Below are positions 8,498 through 17,296 of a stretch of DNA of 64,000 bases, one piece after another. The DNA comes from Alicyclobacillus pomorum DSM 14955 (GTDB taxonomy: Bacteria > Bacillota > Bacilli > Alicyclobacillales > Alicyclobacillaceae), in NCBI RefSeq assembly GCF_000472905.1, contig NZ_AXAR01000001.1, positions 124,001-188,000 of the forward strand, read 5' to 3'. The position numbers and the translations under genes are program-made. The notes beneath the pieces are model-generated. The model was given only the letters and a program-made list of their open reading frames with translations, was not told the origin of the DNA and did not search any database. The stretch's first letter is position 1. Each line of letters begins with the position of its first letter.

Positions 8498-9463
8498 ATG
8501 AACAAATGGAAAGTCGCAGTAGCTTCTGTACTCGCCGTTGGCGTATTGGCAGGTTGCGGGACGAGTGGAAACACATCAAGTGTCAACACGAGTAGCGGAA
8601 ATTCGACGGGTGGATCTAGCAGTGGAAACGTGACGATTGGGTTTGCCGTGTCCACCTTGAACAATCCGTTCTTCGTTGCCATGCGCGATGGTGTCCAACA
8701 AGAAGCGCAAAGGAAAGGCGTGAAGGTCGTTGTGATGAATGGCAACAACGATCCGTCCACTCAACTCAACCAGGTTCAGGACCTCATTCAGCAGAAGGTC
8801 AGTGCCATTCTGCTGAATCCGACGGACAGTGAAGGGTTGGCACAAGCGGTGAAGATGGCCAACGATGCACACATTCCCGTGATTACACTGGATCGGAGTG
8901 TATCCAGTGGTAAAGTCTCCACATTTATCGCATCGGACAGTGTGCAGGCTGGTAAGATGGCGGCCGACGAAATCATCAAAGCGCTCGGCGGCAAGGGTCA
9001 AGTCGTGGAGTTGCAGGGCGTCATCGGTACCTCGGCGGAACGAGACAGAGAAAAGGGATTTGATGAAGAAATCAAGACCGCGCCGAACATCCAAGTTGTG
9101 GCGAAGCAAGCGGCAGATTTTGACCGCAGCAAGGCACTGAACGTGATGCAGAACCTCTTGCAGGCACATCCAAACGTTCAGGGCGTGTTCGCTCAGAACG
9201 ATGAAATGGCACTCGGAGCTCTGGCAGCCGCCCAACAGGCGAACAAATCGGGTATCAAAATTGTGGGCATCGACGGAGAATCAGAAGCAGTGAACGACGT
9301 CAACAAGGGCCTGCTGTTTGCTGACATTGCGCAACAGCCAAAGAGCGAAGGGGCGCTTGGCGTCGATTACGCCCTGAAGGTCATCGCAGGATCTAGTGTG
9401 CCGGCGACTGTGCCGTCTCCGCTGCACCTCGTTGAGAAGGGCTCCACATTTAAGGGATTCTAA
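8498..9463 (+). CDS. rbsB: D-ribose-binding lipoprotein RbsB
   Basis: 321-aa solute-binding protein for the ribose importer. It has a lipoprotein signal peptide with lipobox LAGC (Cys20), a Ser/Gly/Asn-rich linker (about 21-45), and the type I periplasmic-binding fold (VTIGFAVSTLNNPFF; LNPTDSEGLA; VFAQNDEMALGALAA). It lies 97 nt after rbsC and has GAAGGGAG upstream of ATG 8498. The intergenic stretch shows no clear terminator, so it is probably part of the operon. The protein would be anchored to the outer face of the membrane. Confidence 0.94.
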   Translation: MNKWKVAVASVLAVGVLAGCGTSGNTSSVNTSSGNSTGGSSSGNVTIGFAVSTLNNPFFVAMRDGVQQEAQRKGVKVVVMNGNNDPSTQLNQVQDLIQQKVSAILLNPTDSEGLAQAVKMANDAHIPVITLDRSVSSGKVSTFIASDSVQAGKMAADEIIKALGGKGQVVELQGVIGTSAERDREKGFDEEIKTAPNIQVVAKQAADFDRSKALNVMQNLLQAHPNVQGVFAQNDEMALGALAAAQQANKSGIKIVGIDGESEAVNDVNKGLLFADIAQQPKSEGALGVDYALKVIAGSSVPATVPSPLHLVEKGSTFKGF

Positions 9464-9517
9464 TCCCATGGGGTCCGATGTGGCACATCCGCCAATCGGT
9501 GAAGGGAGGGCCAAGGG

Positions 9518-10534
9518 ATGACGTGCACGCTGGTGGCGGGAAGTATCAATATGGATGTGGTGAACCGTGTGCGTGTTCACCCGAAGCCAGGTGAAACGGT
9601 TCCAGGCCTCGGCTTATCGTATAACCCGGGCGGGAAAGGTGCAAACCAGGCTGTGGCTGTGGCTCGCAATGGTGGTACGGTCCGCATGTTGGCGGCAGTT
9701 GGTGACGACACGTTTTCCACGACGCTGTTGAGCCATCTCGCGACGGAGGGGATTGACACCTCCTGGATTGAACGGGTTTCCGGCCCGGCCGGGATGGCGT
9801 TCATCACGGTGGACGGTGACGGTGAAAATACCATCATTGTCGAGGGAGGGGCCAATGCTCAACTCTCTGTTGCCCACGTAGACGCGGCAGTACGTGCGGG
9901 CGTCCTCGATGGGGTCGGCACGCTGGTGGTGCAGAACGAGGTGCCTTCTACCGTGACATTGCACGTGATGCAGGTGGCGAAAAAGGCCGGGGCGTGGGTG
10001 GTTTTTAATCCTGCTCCCGTCACTGGTGTCACGTTGAAGTGGCTCCGGGACGTGGACATTGTTGTGGTCAATGAAACGGAAGCCGAAGCGTTATCCGGTG
10101 TTTCATATGCTGACGCGCAAGACGTCTTGGACTGGGTGGCACGTGTCATCCAAGTATTTCTCGACGCCGGCGCTCAGTCTGCTGTGGTCACCTTGGGCGG
10201 CCAAGGATCCGTATACGGGACGCGTGTCTCGCAATGGGCGGAAGGCGTATCTGACCGTTCCGTCAGGGTTGGGCAGGAGACCTTCAAAAGAAACGGGCTA
10301 TGCCTTGTGAGACAGCCGGCCTTTTCAGTACCGGTCGTGGATACGACGGCCGCAGGGGACACATTTGTAGGAGCCTTGACGGCTGAGCATTCAAGGACCG
10401 GGGATATTGCGTGGTCACTGCAGTATGCGTCGGCTGCAGCAGCACTGGCTGTCACGAAGTCTGGCGCGCAGACGTCTGTACCCACCAAGGAAGAGGTCTT
10501 GGCATTTTTGGACACACGGTGTAAATCCCAGTGA
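9518..10534 (+). CDS. rbsK: Ribokinase
   Basis: 338-aa PfkB-family kinase making ribose 5-phosphate. It shows the N-terminal signature (GSINMDVVNRV; YNPGGKGANQAVAVARNGG), the ATP-site NETEAEAL and the catalytic DTTAAGDTFVGAL, in which the second Asp is the base. It is some 25-30 residues longer than usual ribokinases; the extra segment lies between VTLGGQGS and the DTTAAGD motif. ATG 9518 has GAAGGGAGGG 7 nt upstream. It is the last gene of the rbs operon, followed by a strong terminator. In B. subtilis rbsK is second; here it is distal. Confidence 0.93.
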   Translation: MTCTLVAGSINMDVVNRVRVHPKPGETVPGLGLSYNPGGKGANQAVAVARNGGTVRMLAAVGDDTFSTTLLSHLATEGIDTSWIERVSGPAGMAFITVDGDGENTIIVEGGANAQLSVAHVDAAVRAGVLDGVGTLVVQNEVPSTVTLHVMQVAKKAGAWVVFNPAPVTGVTLKWLRDVDIVVVNETEAEALSGVSYADAQDVLDWVARVIQVFLDAGAQSAVVTLGGQGSVYGTRVSQWAEGVSDRSVRVGQETFKRNGLCLVRQPAFSVPVVDTTAAGDTFVGALTAEHSRTGDIAWSLQYASAAAALAVTKSGAQTSVPTKEEVLAFLDTRCKSQ

Positions 10535-10551
10535 TGTGTGTATATTCGTCT

Positions 10552-10597
10552 AAAAACCAGCCGTGACTGTGGGGAGTGCCCAACCGGCTGGTTTTTT
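10552..10597 (+). terminator. Intrinsic terminator of the rbs operon
   Basis: ACCAGCCG (10556-10563) pairs with CGGCTGGT (10585-10592), extended by an A-run/T-run pair. The loop is long, about 21 nt, and the hairpin is followed by TTTTTT. Confidence 0.85.
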
Positions 10598-10701
10598 GCG
10601 CTTTCGAAGCTTCCTCTTGAACCGCATATGGAACACTGGCGTCTAACTGCGGACAGCCCATCATACATTGTTATGAACGGATTGTCCAAAGGAGGATGCT
10701 C

Positions 10702-11610
10702 ATGCCTGGAGAAGTGACTGCACTCCTGTGTGCACTCTGTTACTCGTTGACCTACATCTTCCTCCACAAGGCGCAGGCCGATGGTGAGACCATCGATGAC
10801 GGATTGCTTCCGGTGCTTGGTGTAAGTTCCGCAACGTTAGCTGCGGCCCTGGGGTTGCATTACGCCTCGTCTGCCACAGAGTTACACCGGTTGAGCAGCA
10901 TCGGGTTCGCACCCATCCTCTATTGTGCGACAAGTGCATTGTTTGCGACGTTTCTCGGACGGTTTTGCTTGTACGCTGCCATTAGCCAACTCGGGGCCAC
11001 ACGCGGCGTTGTCATCAAGTCATTGGCGCCTGCCGTAACGGTGTTGGTGGCGGTGCTCTGGTTGGGTGAAATTCCCCATCCGCGAGATTGGCTGGGGTTT
11101 GCCCTGTTGGCAGGAAGTATTCTTCTGCTGACGCTGGAACGCATACGGACCGAGGACGAATCTATCGTCCGGGGCGTGACCACCCGTGGACTTGCACTGG
11201 CCTTCGCAGCCGCAGGGTTGCAAGGAACTGGCCACATTATGCGTAAACTTGCGGTGACCAGTACGCTTCCACCGCTGTTTGGCGCAACGCTCGAAGTGGT
11301 TTTTGCACTCTTGTATTACACCGTATACCTCATCTGGTCAGGAAAGTTCAGACAGTACACGGCCTTCTATGTGAAGAGTCGCAGTTTGTACTTGCTTGCA
11401 GCGGGTGTGGCGTCCTCTGCAGCCGTACAGCTCTTTTTCACCGCTTCGCAGACGGCACCGGTGTCCGCGGTGGCGGTTCTGGTCGGCCTGCAGCCCGTGC
11501 TCGTCGTCCTCATCTCCAGCGTGTTTTTCCGGGGACTGGAGCGCATGACCTGGATGACGTACGTCTACGTCCTTTGTATGGTCGTCGGCGTTTCGTTCAT
11601 TGTGGTGTGA
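10702..11610 (+). CDS. EamA/DMT family transporter
   Basis: 302-aa membrane protein of the drug/metabolite transporter superfamily: about ten hydrophobic helices arranged as two EamA repeats, each with the usual helix-loop pattern (TRGVVIKSLAPAVTVLVAVLWLGE closes the first repeat, split by family features; PVSAVAVLVGLQPVLVVLIS closes the second). Export of amino acids or other small metabolites is typical, but the substrate cannot be read from sequence. An ATG at 10696 sits only 1 nt from the GGAGG, so ATG 10702 is preferred (6-nt spacing). Stands alone, with a terminator upstream and a convergent gene downstream. Confidence 0.85.
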   Translation: MPGEVTALLCALCYSLTYIFLHKAQADGETIDDGLLPVLGVSSATLAAALGLHYASSATELHRLSSIGFAPILYCATSALFATFLGRFCLYAAISQLGATRGVVIKSLAPAVTVLVAVLWLGEIPHPRDWLGFALLAGSILLLTLERIRTEDESIVRGVTTRGLALAFAAAGLQGTGHIMRKLAVTSTLPPLFGATLEVVFALLYYTVYLIWSGKFRQYTAFYVKSRSLYLLAAGVASSAAVQLFFTASQTAPVSAVAVLVGLQPVLVVLISSVFFRGLERMTWMTYVYVLCMVVGVSFIVV

Positions 11611-11787
11611 CGAGGGTGTCATTCATGCGTCGAATGAACAACCCGCACGCGCTTCGTTTTGTGGAAGTTTGCGGAAAGATATCCCTCCTCTCTTTGACCG
11701 AATCGCAAAGTGTGACGCAGCGCATAACTCCATAGGGTGATTTTCCCACACGGACATTCGTGCTGTTTTCCCCAGAATGGCGATTCC

Positions 11788-12498
11788 TTACGACAAGCTC
11801 AGCATTTCGTCGTGCAGGCGGGCGTACATCCGTGCCTCTGATTTTGCGATTTGCGCACCGACCGAATACATGGTGTCCAAGTCCTTCGGCTCGGTGAACT
11901 GAACGAGAATGTCTTTGCAAAGCTGATAGTGGTGCGGTTCGTGTTCGTCCGCGTGAACCTCCCAGAACAGAAGGTTGAGCGGCCGCTCTTGATAGGCTGG
12001 ATGCTTCAGCCCATCGGCAATTGCACCCATGACGGTCCCTGCAAACATTTCTGAGCCCAGCCCGACCGCCGCCATGGCCTCAAGTGGCGTTGCCGACCGG
12101 AAAAAGTCAATGAACGTTTGTATCGCGTCGGATACGGCTGAAGACATCGGTTCGCGCGGCATGCCGTTGCCGTCCAATTCGACGTCTGGATACACGGACA
12201 ACAGGAAGGTCTTATACAATTGCTCGTGAGACTTGCCAGGTGCGCCTCGTCCCGCCTCGTCCCATAGGTTATCTGCCAATGGGACCCACCACGTGTCCAG
12301 CGGCGCCATCGCAGAGATGGCTGCGCCCAGCACGCGTGGGAAGTGTCGGCTGTAATACGAATATTGCAGTGCAAAATACTGAATCTGCCGCATTGTGTAG
12401 CGTCCATTGCGCAGATGGGTGAGAAACGCCGCGTTGATAAATTCCTCGTCTACAAGTTTGTTCATGGCTTCTTCCACTTCAACGTACGTCTGAAACAT
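11788..12498 (-). CDS. Haem-oxygenase-fold iron-containing redox enzyme (TenA/PqqC/CADD-like)
   Basis: 236-aa all-helical protein. Its residues fit the haem-oxygenase-like dimetal enzyme pattern: Glu and His candidates in NLWDEAGRG, GLGSEMFAG and the C-terminal WEVHADEHEPHHYQL. Members include PqqC, the Chlamydia CADD protein and several dinuclear iron oxygenases; the reaction here is unknown. The open frame starts at 12537, but GAGGAGGAAAACG just precedes ATG 12498, which gives MFQTYVEVEEAMNKL. No thiamine genes are nearby, which argues against a TenA role. It is a single gene transcribed toward the EamA gene. Confidence 0.7.
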   Translation of the reverse strand: MFQTYVEVEEAMNKLVDEEFINAAFLTHLRNGRYTMRQIQYFALQYSYYSRHFPRVLGAAISAMAPLDTWWVPLADNLWDEAGRGAPGKSHEQLYKTFLLSVYPDVELDGNGMPREPMSSAVSDAIQTFIDFFRSATPLEAMAAVGLGSEMFAGTVMGAIADGLKHPAYQERPLNLLFWEVHADEHEPHHYQLCKDILVQFTEPKDLDTMYSVGAQIAKSEARMYARLHDEMLSLS

Positions 12499-12682
12499 CG
12501 TTTTCCTCCTCGCTTGCTTGGTCTGAGTCTCCCTCATCTTACTTTCATCATGGATAGTCTACCAAACGGCGCATCCACATTTTTTCCACATCATCTACAC
12601 AACGCCTTCAAAACGGTGTGAGAGAATGAGTAGTAGAAATGATAGAATCTGTTCATAGAATCCACCGTAAGGAGGCCGGGTT

Positions 12683-13732
12683 ATGAGAAAGTTGACCACT
12701 CCCCAAGCTGCAGCACTGTTGCTGTGCATGGGCATAGGCGGGTATGCGTTTCTGCACGGACTTCCAACCACACCGGTCAATGATAACCAGACATCGACAG
12801 AATATAAGTTGTCTACAAACCATTGGCATAGACAAGTCGATGTCCAACCAGTACCGACATCCACCGCTTCGCTCACTCCGACGCGAAGGACTGTGCCACA
12901 GTCTTCGGCGACGCCAGTGCAAGACGTCAGCCTGACCGTACCGCAAGAAACCCAGGGCTCTGGAAACTGGGCGGGCTACATCGTGTCGCCCAAGTCGTCC
13001 AGTCACAGATATACCAGCGTGTCTGGCAGCTGGACCGTACCTAACATTACGGGCAACGCGCAATCGATTGCCGCGCAGTGGATAGGTCTCGGAGGTGTGT
13101 CCTCCACGGACTTGTTGCAAATGGGAACGCTGGAGCAGTTTGAGAACGGTCGACCTGTCGCAGAAGTCTTCTGGGAGAAGTTGCCCGCTGCCGCGCAGGA
13201 AGTGATGACGGTGCCGTTTGGATCGACCATACATGCAAGTATATCAAAAGCGTCCGGGTCAACTTGGAATATTGCGTTTACTGCGCACACGCCGGCTGGG
13301 CAAACGCTGAGCAAGACGATTCCAGTCAAGTTGGACGCGACGTACGCGAAGAACATCGGAACGTCCGCGGAGTGGATCAACGAAGATCCCTCGGACGACA
13401 ATGGCAACCTGTACCCGCTGGCGAATACCGGAGAAGTCCAATTTAACTCGACTTTAGTAGACGGACATGCGCTGAACAATGCTGAGAATGAGGTTCAGCC
13501 GGTGGCTCTGGTATCGGATACTGGCCGCGTACTGATGGTTCCTTCTGCCTTAGCGTCAAATGGTGAGTCGTTCACCACAGCCACTGTGAGTACGAATACC
13601 GGGTACGGTCGCAATCGCATGTCACACCGGGCTTGGGGACATTGGCAAGCCCAGGGCTGGGGCAATGACACCGATTACAGTGTTGGGTACTCGTACGTGG
13701 CCCGTGAGGGTTTTGGTTCTCACTGGCGATAA
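12683..13732 (+). CDS. Secreted G1-family (eqolisin) glutamic acid protease precursor
   Basis: 349-aa secreted endopeptidase. It has a signal peptide (about 1-24, MRKLTTPQAAALLLCMGIGG) and a Thr/Pro/Ser-rich propeptide to about residue 90. The catalytic domain then begins with GSGNWAGYIV, matching the SNWGGAI start of mature scytalidoglutamic peptidase. By alignment the catalytic pair is Gln146 (LLQMG) and Glu230 (SAEWINED). Eqolisins work at low pH and resist pepstatin; bacterial members are known from Alicyclobacillus. AAGGAGG lies 9 nt before ATG 12683. It is a single gene, followed by a hairpin at 13796. It supports an acidic habitat for the host. Confidence 0.9.
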   Translation: MRKLTTPQAAALLLCMGIGGYAFLHGLPTTPVNDNQTSTEYKLSTNHWHRQVDVQPVPTSTASLTPTRRTVPQSSATPVQDVSLTVPQETQGSGNWAGYIVSPKSSSHRYTSVSGSWTVPNITGNAQSIAAQWIGLGGVSSTDLLQMGTLEQFENGRPVAEVFWEKLPAAAQEVMTVPFGSTIHASISKASGSTWNIAFTAHTPAGQTLSKTIPVKLDATYAKNIGTSAEWINEDPSDDNGNLYPLANTGEVQFNSTLVDGHALNNAENEVQPVALVSDTGRVLMVPSALASNGESFTTATVSTNTGYGRNRMSHRAWGHWQAQGWGNDTDYSVGYSYVAREGFGSHWR

Positions 13733-13795
13733 TCGATGACACGCTGTGACAAAATCGGCCTTTGCGCATGGCTGTAAAATATTTTTACGTGCTAA

Positions 13796-13826
13796 GAACC
13801 ACCAGTATTGGTGGTTCGTTTGTCTT
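13796..13826 (+). terminator. Probable terminator after the G1 protease gene
   Basis: GAACCACCA (13796-13804) pairs with TGGTGGTTC (13809-13817), 9 bp with loop GTAT, followed by a T-rich but interrupted tail (GTTTGTCTTTG). Confidence 0.6.
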
Positions 13827-13928
13827 TGATTGGATTTTGTTCGGGCGATACAGAAGGGTACAATATCGTGGTGGCGCTCCACATGCGTGGTGCGTTTCTA
13901 TCAGGTGTTCGGAAGGAAGACTGGTACG

Positions 13929-14480
13929 GTGACACGTTTGAATGCGGAGTATTGGATTTCAAAGCTGAACCTGATTCCTCATCCTGAAGGTGGGTATTAT
14001 CGGCGGACGTATCAGTGTGCCGAGAAAATTTCTGACAAAGAACTGTCGGTCGAGTTTTCGGATCAGCGCATGCTTGCAACAAGCATCTATTTTCTCTTGA
14101 CGGTCGACGAGGTATCCAATTTTCATCGGCTCAAGTCGGACGAAATCTGGTATTTCCACGCCGGGGCGCCATTGACGGTGTATGTGATTCACGAAAACGG
14201 GGCGCTCGAAGAGATGCACCTTGGACTCGACCTTGAAAAAGGTCAGGTTCCGCAAGTTACGGTTCCCAAAGGGACGATTTTTGGATCGAAACTCATGGCG
14301 CTGGACGAGCAGACGGAGGACGACTACGCCCTGGTCAGCTGTATGGTCACGCCCGGGTTTGATTACCGAGATTTTGAATTGTTTTCTCGGAGCGAACTCC
14401 TTGCGATGTATCCCCAACACGAAGACATCATCTTGGAGCTGACTCGCGAAACATCGGACGTCCCCTTTGTCACAAGCTGA
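13929..14480 (+). CDS. Cupin-5 family protein (DUF985)
   Basis: 183-aa single-domain cupin of the DUF985/cupin_5 family. Recognisable elements are the N-terminal LIPHPEGGYYRRTY, then SIYFLLT, the barrel motif FHRLKSDEIWYFHAG and the CMVTPGFDYRDFEL end. Relatives are often annotated as uronic-acid-epimerase-like or RmlC-like, but activity is not established. The frame is open from 13830, but GGAAGGAAGA at 13911-13920 points to GTG 13929, which removes a Trp/Cys/Arg-rich non-protein-like extension. It stands alone between two hairpins. Confidence 0.82.
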   Translation: MTRLNAEYWISKLNLIPHPEGGYYRRTYQCAEKISDKELSVEFSDQRMLATSIYFLLTVDEVSNFHRLKSDEIWYFHAGAPLTVYVIHENGALEEMHLGLDLEKGQVPQVTVPKGTIFGSKLMALDEQTEDDYALVSCMVTPGFDYRDFELFSRSELLAMYPQHEDIILELTRETSDVPFVTS

Positions 14481-14514
14481 GGGTGTGTCAGAATGATATG
14501 ATACGAGTATAGAC

Positions 14515-14534
14515 GCTGGGTCATATGGCCCAGC
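14515..14534 (+). terminator. Weak hairpin between the cupin gene and the ECF operon
   Basis: GCTGGGTC (14515-14522) pairs with GGCCCAGC (14527-14534), including one G-T pair, with loop ATAT. No T-run follows, so a terminator role is only possible. Confidence 0.3.
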
Positions 14535-14630
14535 TTATGGATATTGCGCAGGCAGCGTCATTCCTGGCATAGGCCGTGGCGAGCCTGACGACAGGCGTGG
14601 ATGTGGAAGTCGATGGAGGCCGGTGTGTAT

Positions 14631-15506
14631 ATGTCTGATGAACGAGAACCGCTGATCCGCGTCGAACACGTTTCCTTCGGATATACCATGAACGACAAGC
14701 GGACTCTCCCTGTGCTTCGGGACATTTCCTTTGAGGTGCGTCGTGGAGAGTATTTGGCCATCATTGGCCATAACGGATCCGGCAAATCCACGCTGGCCAA
14801 ACATCTGAATGGCCTGTTGGTGCCACAACAGGGAAACGTGTGGGTCGCGGGGATGAACACGAAAGATAAGGGCTTGCGAAAAGAGATTCGCAAGTGCGTT
14901 GGCATGGTGTTTCAACATCCGGACAACCAAATCGTGGCCACCATCGTGGAAGACGACGTGGCGTTCGGCTTGGAAAACATCGGAGTGCCAGCAGACGAGA
15001 TGCGGCAAAGAGTGGATGAGGCGTTGCAGATGGTTGGCATGTTCGCATTTCGCCACCGACCACCGCATCATCTTTCCGGAGGTCAAAAACAGCGCATTGC
15101 CATTTCCGGCATTCTGGCGATGCGGCCAGCGTGTATTGTCCTTGACGAGGCCACAAGTATGCTGGACAGCTACGGTCGGCAGGACATTCTCCGCGTCATG
15201 CGCGCTCTGCACCAACAAGGCATGACGATTGTCACTGTCACGCACCACATGTCCGAGGTGGTGGAGGCGGATCGGGTCATTGTCATGGAAGCGGGCCGCA
15301 TTGTCATGGAGGGCACACCGCGCGATGTGTTTCAGCAACAGGAGCGGCTCCATGAACTACAACTGGACATTCCCGACGCGAGTCGAATTTCGCAGGCGGT
15401 ACATCGCGTGGTGCCAGCGTTTTCAGGGACGTTGATCCGCACGGACGAGGTCGTTGAAGAAGTCGAGAACATGCACCTTCGGACATTGGAGGTGCATGGC
15501 GGATGA
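14631..15506 (+). CDS. ecfA1: ECF transporter ATPase EcfA1
   Basis: 291-aa ATP-binding subunit of an energy-coupling factor vitamin transporter. Walker A GHNGSGKSTLAKHLNG, Q-loop FQHPDNQIV, signature LSGGQKQRIAISG, Walker B IVLDEATSMLD and switch region VTHHMSEV are all present; the DEATSMLD form is typical of EcfA1. An upstream ATG exists at 14601, but GGAGG at 14615-14619 serves ATG 14631. It overlaps ecfA2 by 4 nt (ATGA). The operon continues with ecfA2, ecfT, an S component and a peptidase. Confidence 0.92.
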   Translation: MSDEREPLIRVEHVSFGYTMNDKRTLPVLRDISFEVRRGEYLAIIGHNGSGKSTLAKHLNGLLVPQQGNVWVAGMNTKDKGLRKEIRKCVGMVFQHPDNQIVATIVEDDVAFGLENIGVPADEMRQRVDEALQMVGMFAFRHRPPHHLSGGQKQRIAISGILAMRPACIVLDEATSMLDSYGRQDILRVMRALHQQGMTIVTVTHHMSEVVEADRVIVMEAGRIVMEGTPRDVFQQQERLHELQLDIPDASRISQAVHRVVPAFSGTLIRTDEVVEEVENMHLRTLEVHGG

Positions 15507-16372
15507 CAGACTCCATCATCCTCGTCGAGGACCTGGACCACGTGTACATGAAGAATACGCCGCTTGAGCACCAGGCACTGTACAGCGTGAACATGACGGT
15601 TGCAAGAGGAGAGTGTGTCGCCATCATTGGCCACACAGGGTCTGGGAAATCTACGTTGATTCAGCACTTGAACGGGCTGCAGAGACCGCAGAAAGGGCGC
15701 GTGGTCATTGACGGCCTGGACCTTTCGCAGCGCAAATTGGATGTTCGGGCGCTCCGTCGAAAGGTGGGCCTGGTGTTTCAAAATCCAGAGGATCAGATTT
15801 TTGAGAAATTGGTCGGAGACGACATCGCTTACGGTCCGTTGAAACAGGGACTGTCCATCAAAGAGGTGACGGAGCGGGCAAAATGGGCCATGGAAGTGGT
15901 CGGGTTGTCGTTTGCGGACATGAAAGACAGAGAGACGTTCGCGCTGAGTGGCGGGGAGAAACGGAAGGTTGCGTTGGCGGGTGTTCTTGCCCTGCGCCCC
16001 GAAATTCTCGTCTTGGACGAGCCGACAGCCGGTCTCGATCCGTGCTCGCGCAAGGACCTGCTGGAGCGCATCCGGTACCTCAATCAGTCCGAGAATCTCA
16101 CGGTGGTATTTGTCTCTCACAATATGGAAGAGGTGGCCTACCTCGCCCACCGCGTGTATGTCATGGCGAACGGGCGCGTCGTTTGCGAAGGCACACCGCG
16201 GCATGTGTTTGGCAATGCAGACATCCTGCACAAATACCACATCGGTATGCCGGAGACGGTGGAGATTTTGCACCGGTTGAAGCGAAAAGGATACGCAGTC
16301 AACCCGGAAGCGTACGAGGTTCAGGAGACTGTGCAAGAGATACTATCGATTCTGCCGGCTGCGGGGAGGTGA
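15503..16372 (+). CDS. ecfA2: ECF transporter ATPase EcfA2
   Basis: 289-aa second ATPase of the ECF module. Walker A GHTGSGKSTLIQHLNG, Q-loop FQNPEDQIFE, signature LSGGEKRKVALAG, Walker B LVLDEPTAGLDP and switch VSHNMEEV are present. Start ATG overlaps the ecfA1 stop; ecfT begins 5 nt after its stop. EcfA1 and EcfA2 form the heterodimer that drives EcfT. In B. subtilis the equivalent pair (ybxA, ybaE) sits in the ribosomal cluster; here the module is linked to a dedicated S component. Confidence 0.92.
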   Translation: MTDSIILVEDLDHVYMKNTPLEHQALYSVNMTVARGECVAIIGHTGSGKSTLIQHLNGLQRPQKGRVVIDGLDLSQRKLDVRALRRKVGLVFQNPEDQIFEKLVGDDIAYGPLKQGLSIKEVTERAKWAMEVVGLSFADMKDRETFALSGGEKRKVALAGVLALRPEILVLDEPTAGLDPCSRKDLLERIRYLNQSENLTVVFVSHNMEEVAYLAHRVYVMANGRVVCEGTPRHVFGNADILHKYHIGMPETVEILHRLKRKGYAVNPEAYEVQETVQEILSILPAAGR

Positions 16373-16377
16373 GCTCG

Positions 16378-17217
16378 TTGGCATCTTCATTCGAACTGAC
16401 ACGAAACATTACGGTTGGACAGTACCTACCGACTGGCTCCATCATCCATCGACTCGATCCCCGCTGTAAACTGGCGGCATTTGTCATCCTCATTCTCGGT
16501 ATCGCATTCTGCGGCACCTACGGCTCCAACGTGTTGGCCCTTATTTTGTGTACAGCATTGTTTCCGCTCGCCCGTATTCCCATTCGCTATGGGCTGTCCG
16601 GGGTGAAGCCTGCCATTCCATTCATTCTCATCCTCGCGATTCTGCAGCTGCTGTTTTACGGAAAAGGATTCGGAACCGGCGGGCAAACCTACTTCCACTA
16701 TGGATTTGTGACCATTACGAGCGACAGCTTGCGGCTGGTCGTGGTGTCGGCGATGCGGTTTGTCGAAGTGATTTTCCTATCCAGCGTACTCACGCTCAGC
16801 ACCTCGACGACCGAATTGACGCACGGCATGGAACACTTGTTGATGCCGCTTCGCAAGGTCGGGTTCCCAGTTCATGCGTTCGCGTTAATCATCACGATTG
16901 CCGTGCGCTTTGTCCCGACGTTTGCCCTCGAAATGGAGAAGATGATGAAAGCGCAAGCCTCCAGAGGCGCAGAATTTGGAACGGGTAGCTGGTGGAGAAT
17001 TGTCCAGCGCACCAAAGATATGTTTCCCATCATCATCCCACTGTTCAACGTCGCCCTGAAACGAGCCGAAGACTTGATTTTGGCGATGGAGGCAAGGTGC
17101 TACACACCGACGGATGAACGTACCACCTACAAACGGTACCATGCGTCAGCAAAAGATGTCTTTGCAGTGGTGACCAGCCTAGTCATTGTGGCTGTGCTGT
17201 TCGCCATCCCTGTGTAA
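16378..17217 (+). CDS. ecfT: ECF transporter transmembrane protein EcfT
   Basis: 279-aa membrane scaffold that couples the ATPases to substrate-binding S components. It has hydrophobic helices in the first half and, in the C-terminal coupling region, the two short Ala-Arg type motifs that dock the ATPases (QASRGAEF and MEARCYTP). A long open frame runs in from 15883 but overlaps ecfA2 in another frame; GGGGAGG at 16363-16369 sits 8 nt before TTG 16378, giving the family N-terminus (TVGQYLPTGSIIHRLDPRCK). Confidence 0.9.
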   Translation: MASSFELTRNITVGQYLPTGSIIHRLDPRCKLAAFVILILGIAFCGTYGSNVLALILCTALFPLARIPIRYGLSGVKPAIPFILILAILQLLFYGKGFGTGGQTYFHYGFVTITSDSLRLVVVSAMRFVEVIFLSSVLTLSTSTTELTHGMEHLLMPLRKVGFPVHAFALIITIAVRFVPTFALEMEKMMKAQASRGAEFGTGSWWRIVQRTKDMFPIIIPLFNVALKRAEDLILAMEARCYTPTDERTTYKRYHASAKDVFAVVTSLVIVAVLFAIPV

Positions 17218-17296
17218 ATCCGCAAAATGAGCGAGTGCGGAGTGGGAATCTGCCACAGGGGATTCCAATACACGTGAGAAACATGGAGGATTACAT

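Noticed and set aside
15883-16377. N-terminal extension of the ecfT frame
   Set aside because: It overlaps ecfA2 in another frame and has shadow-like Arg-rich composition; the ribosome binding site points to TTG 16378.
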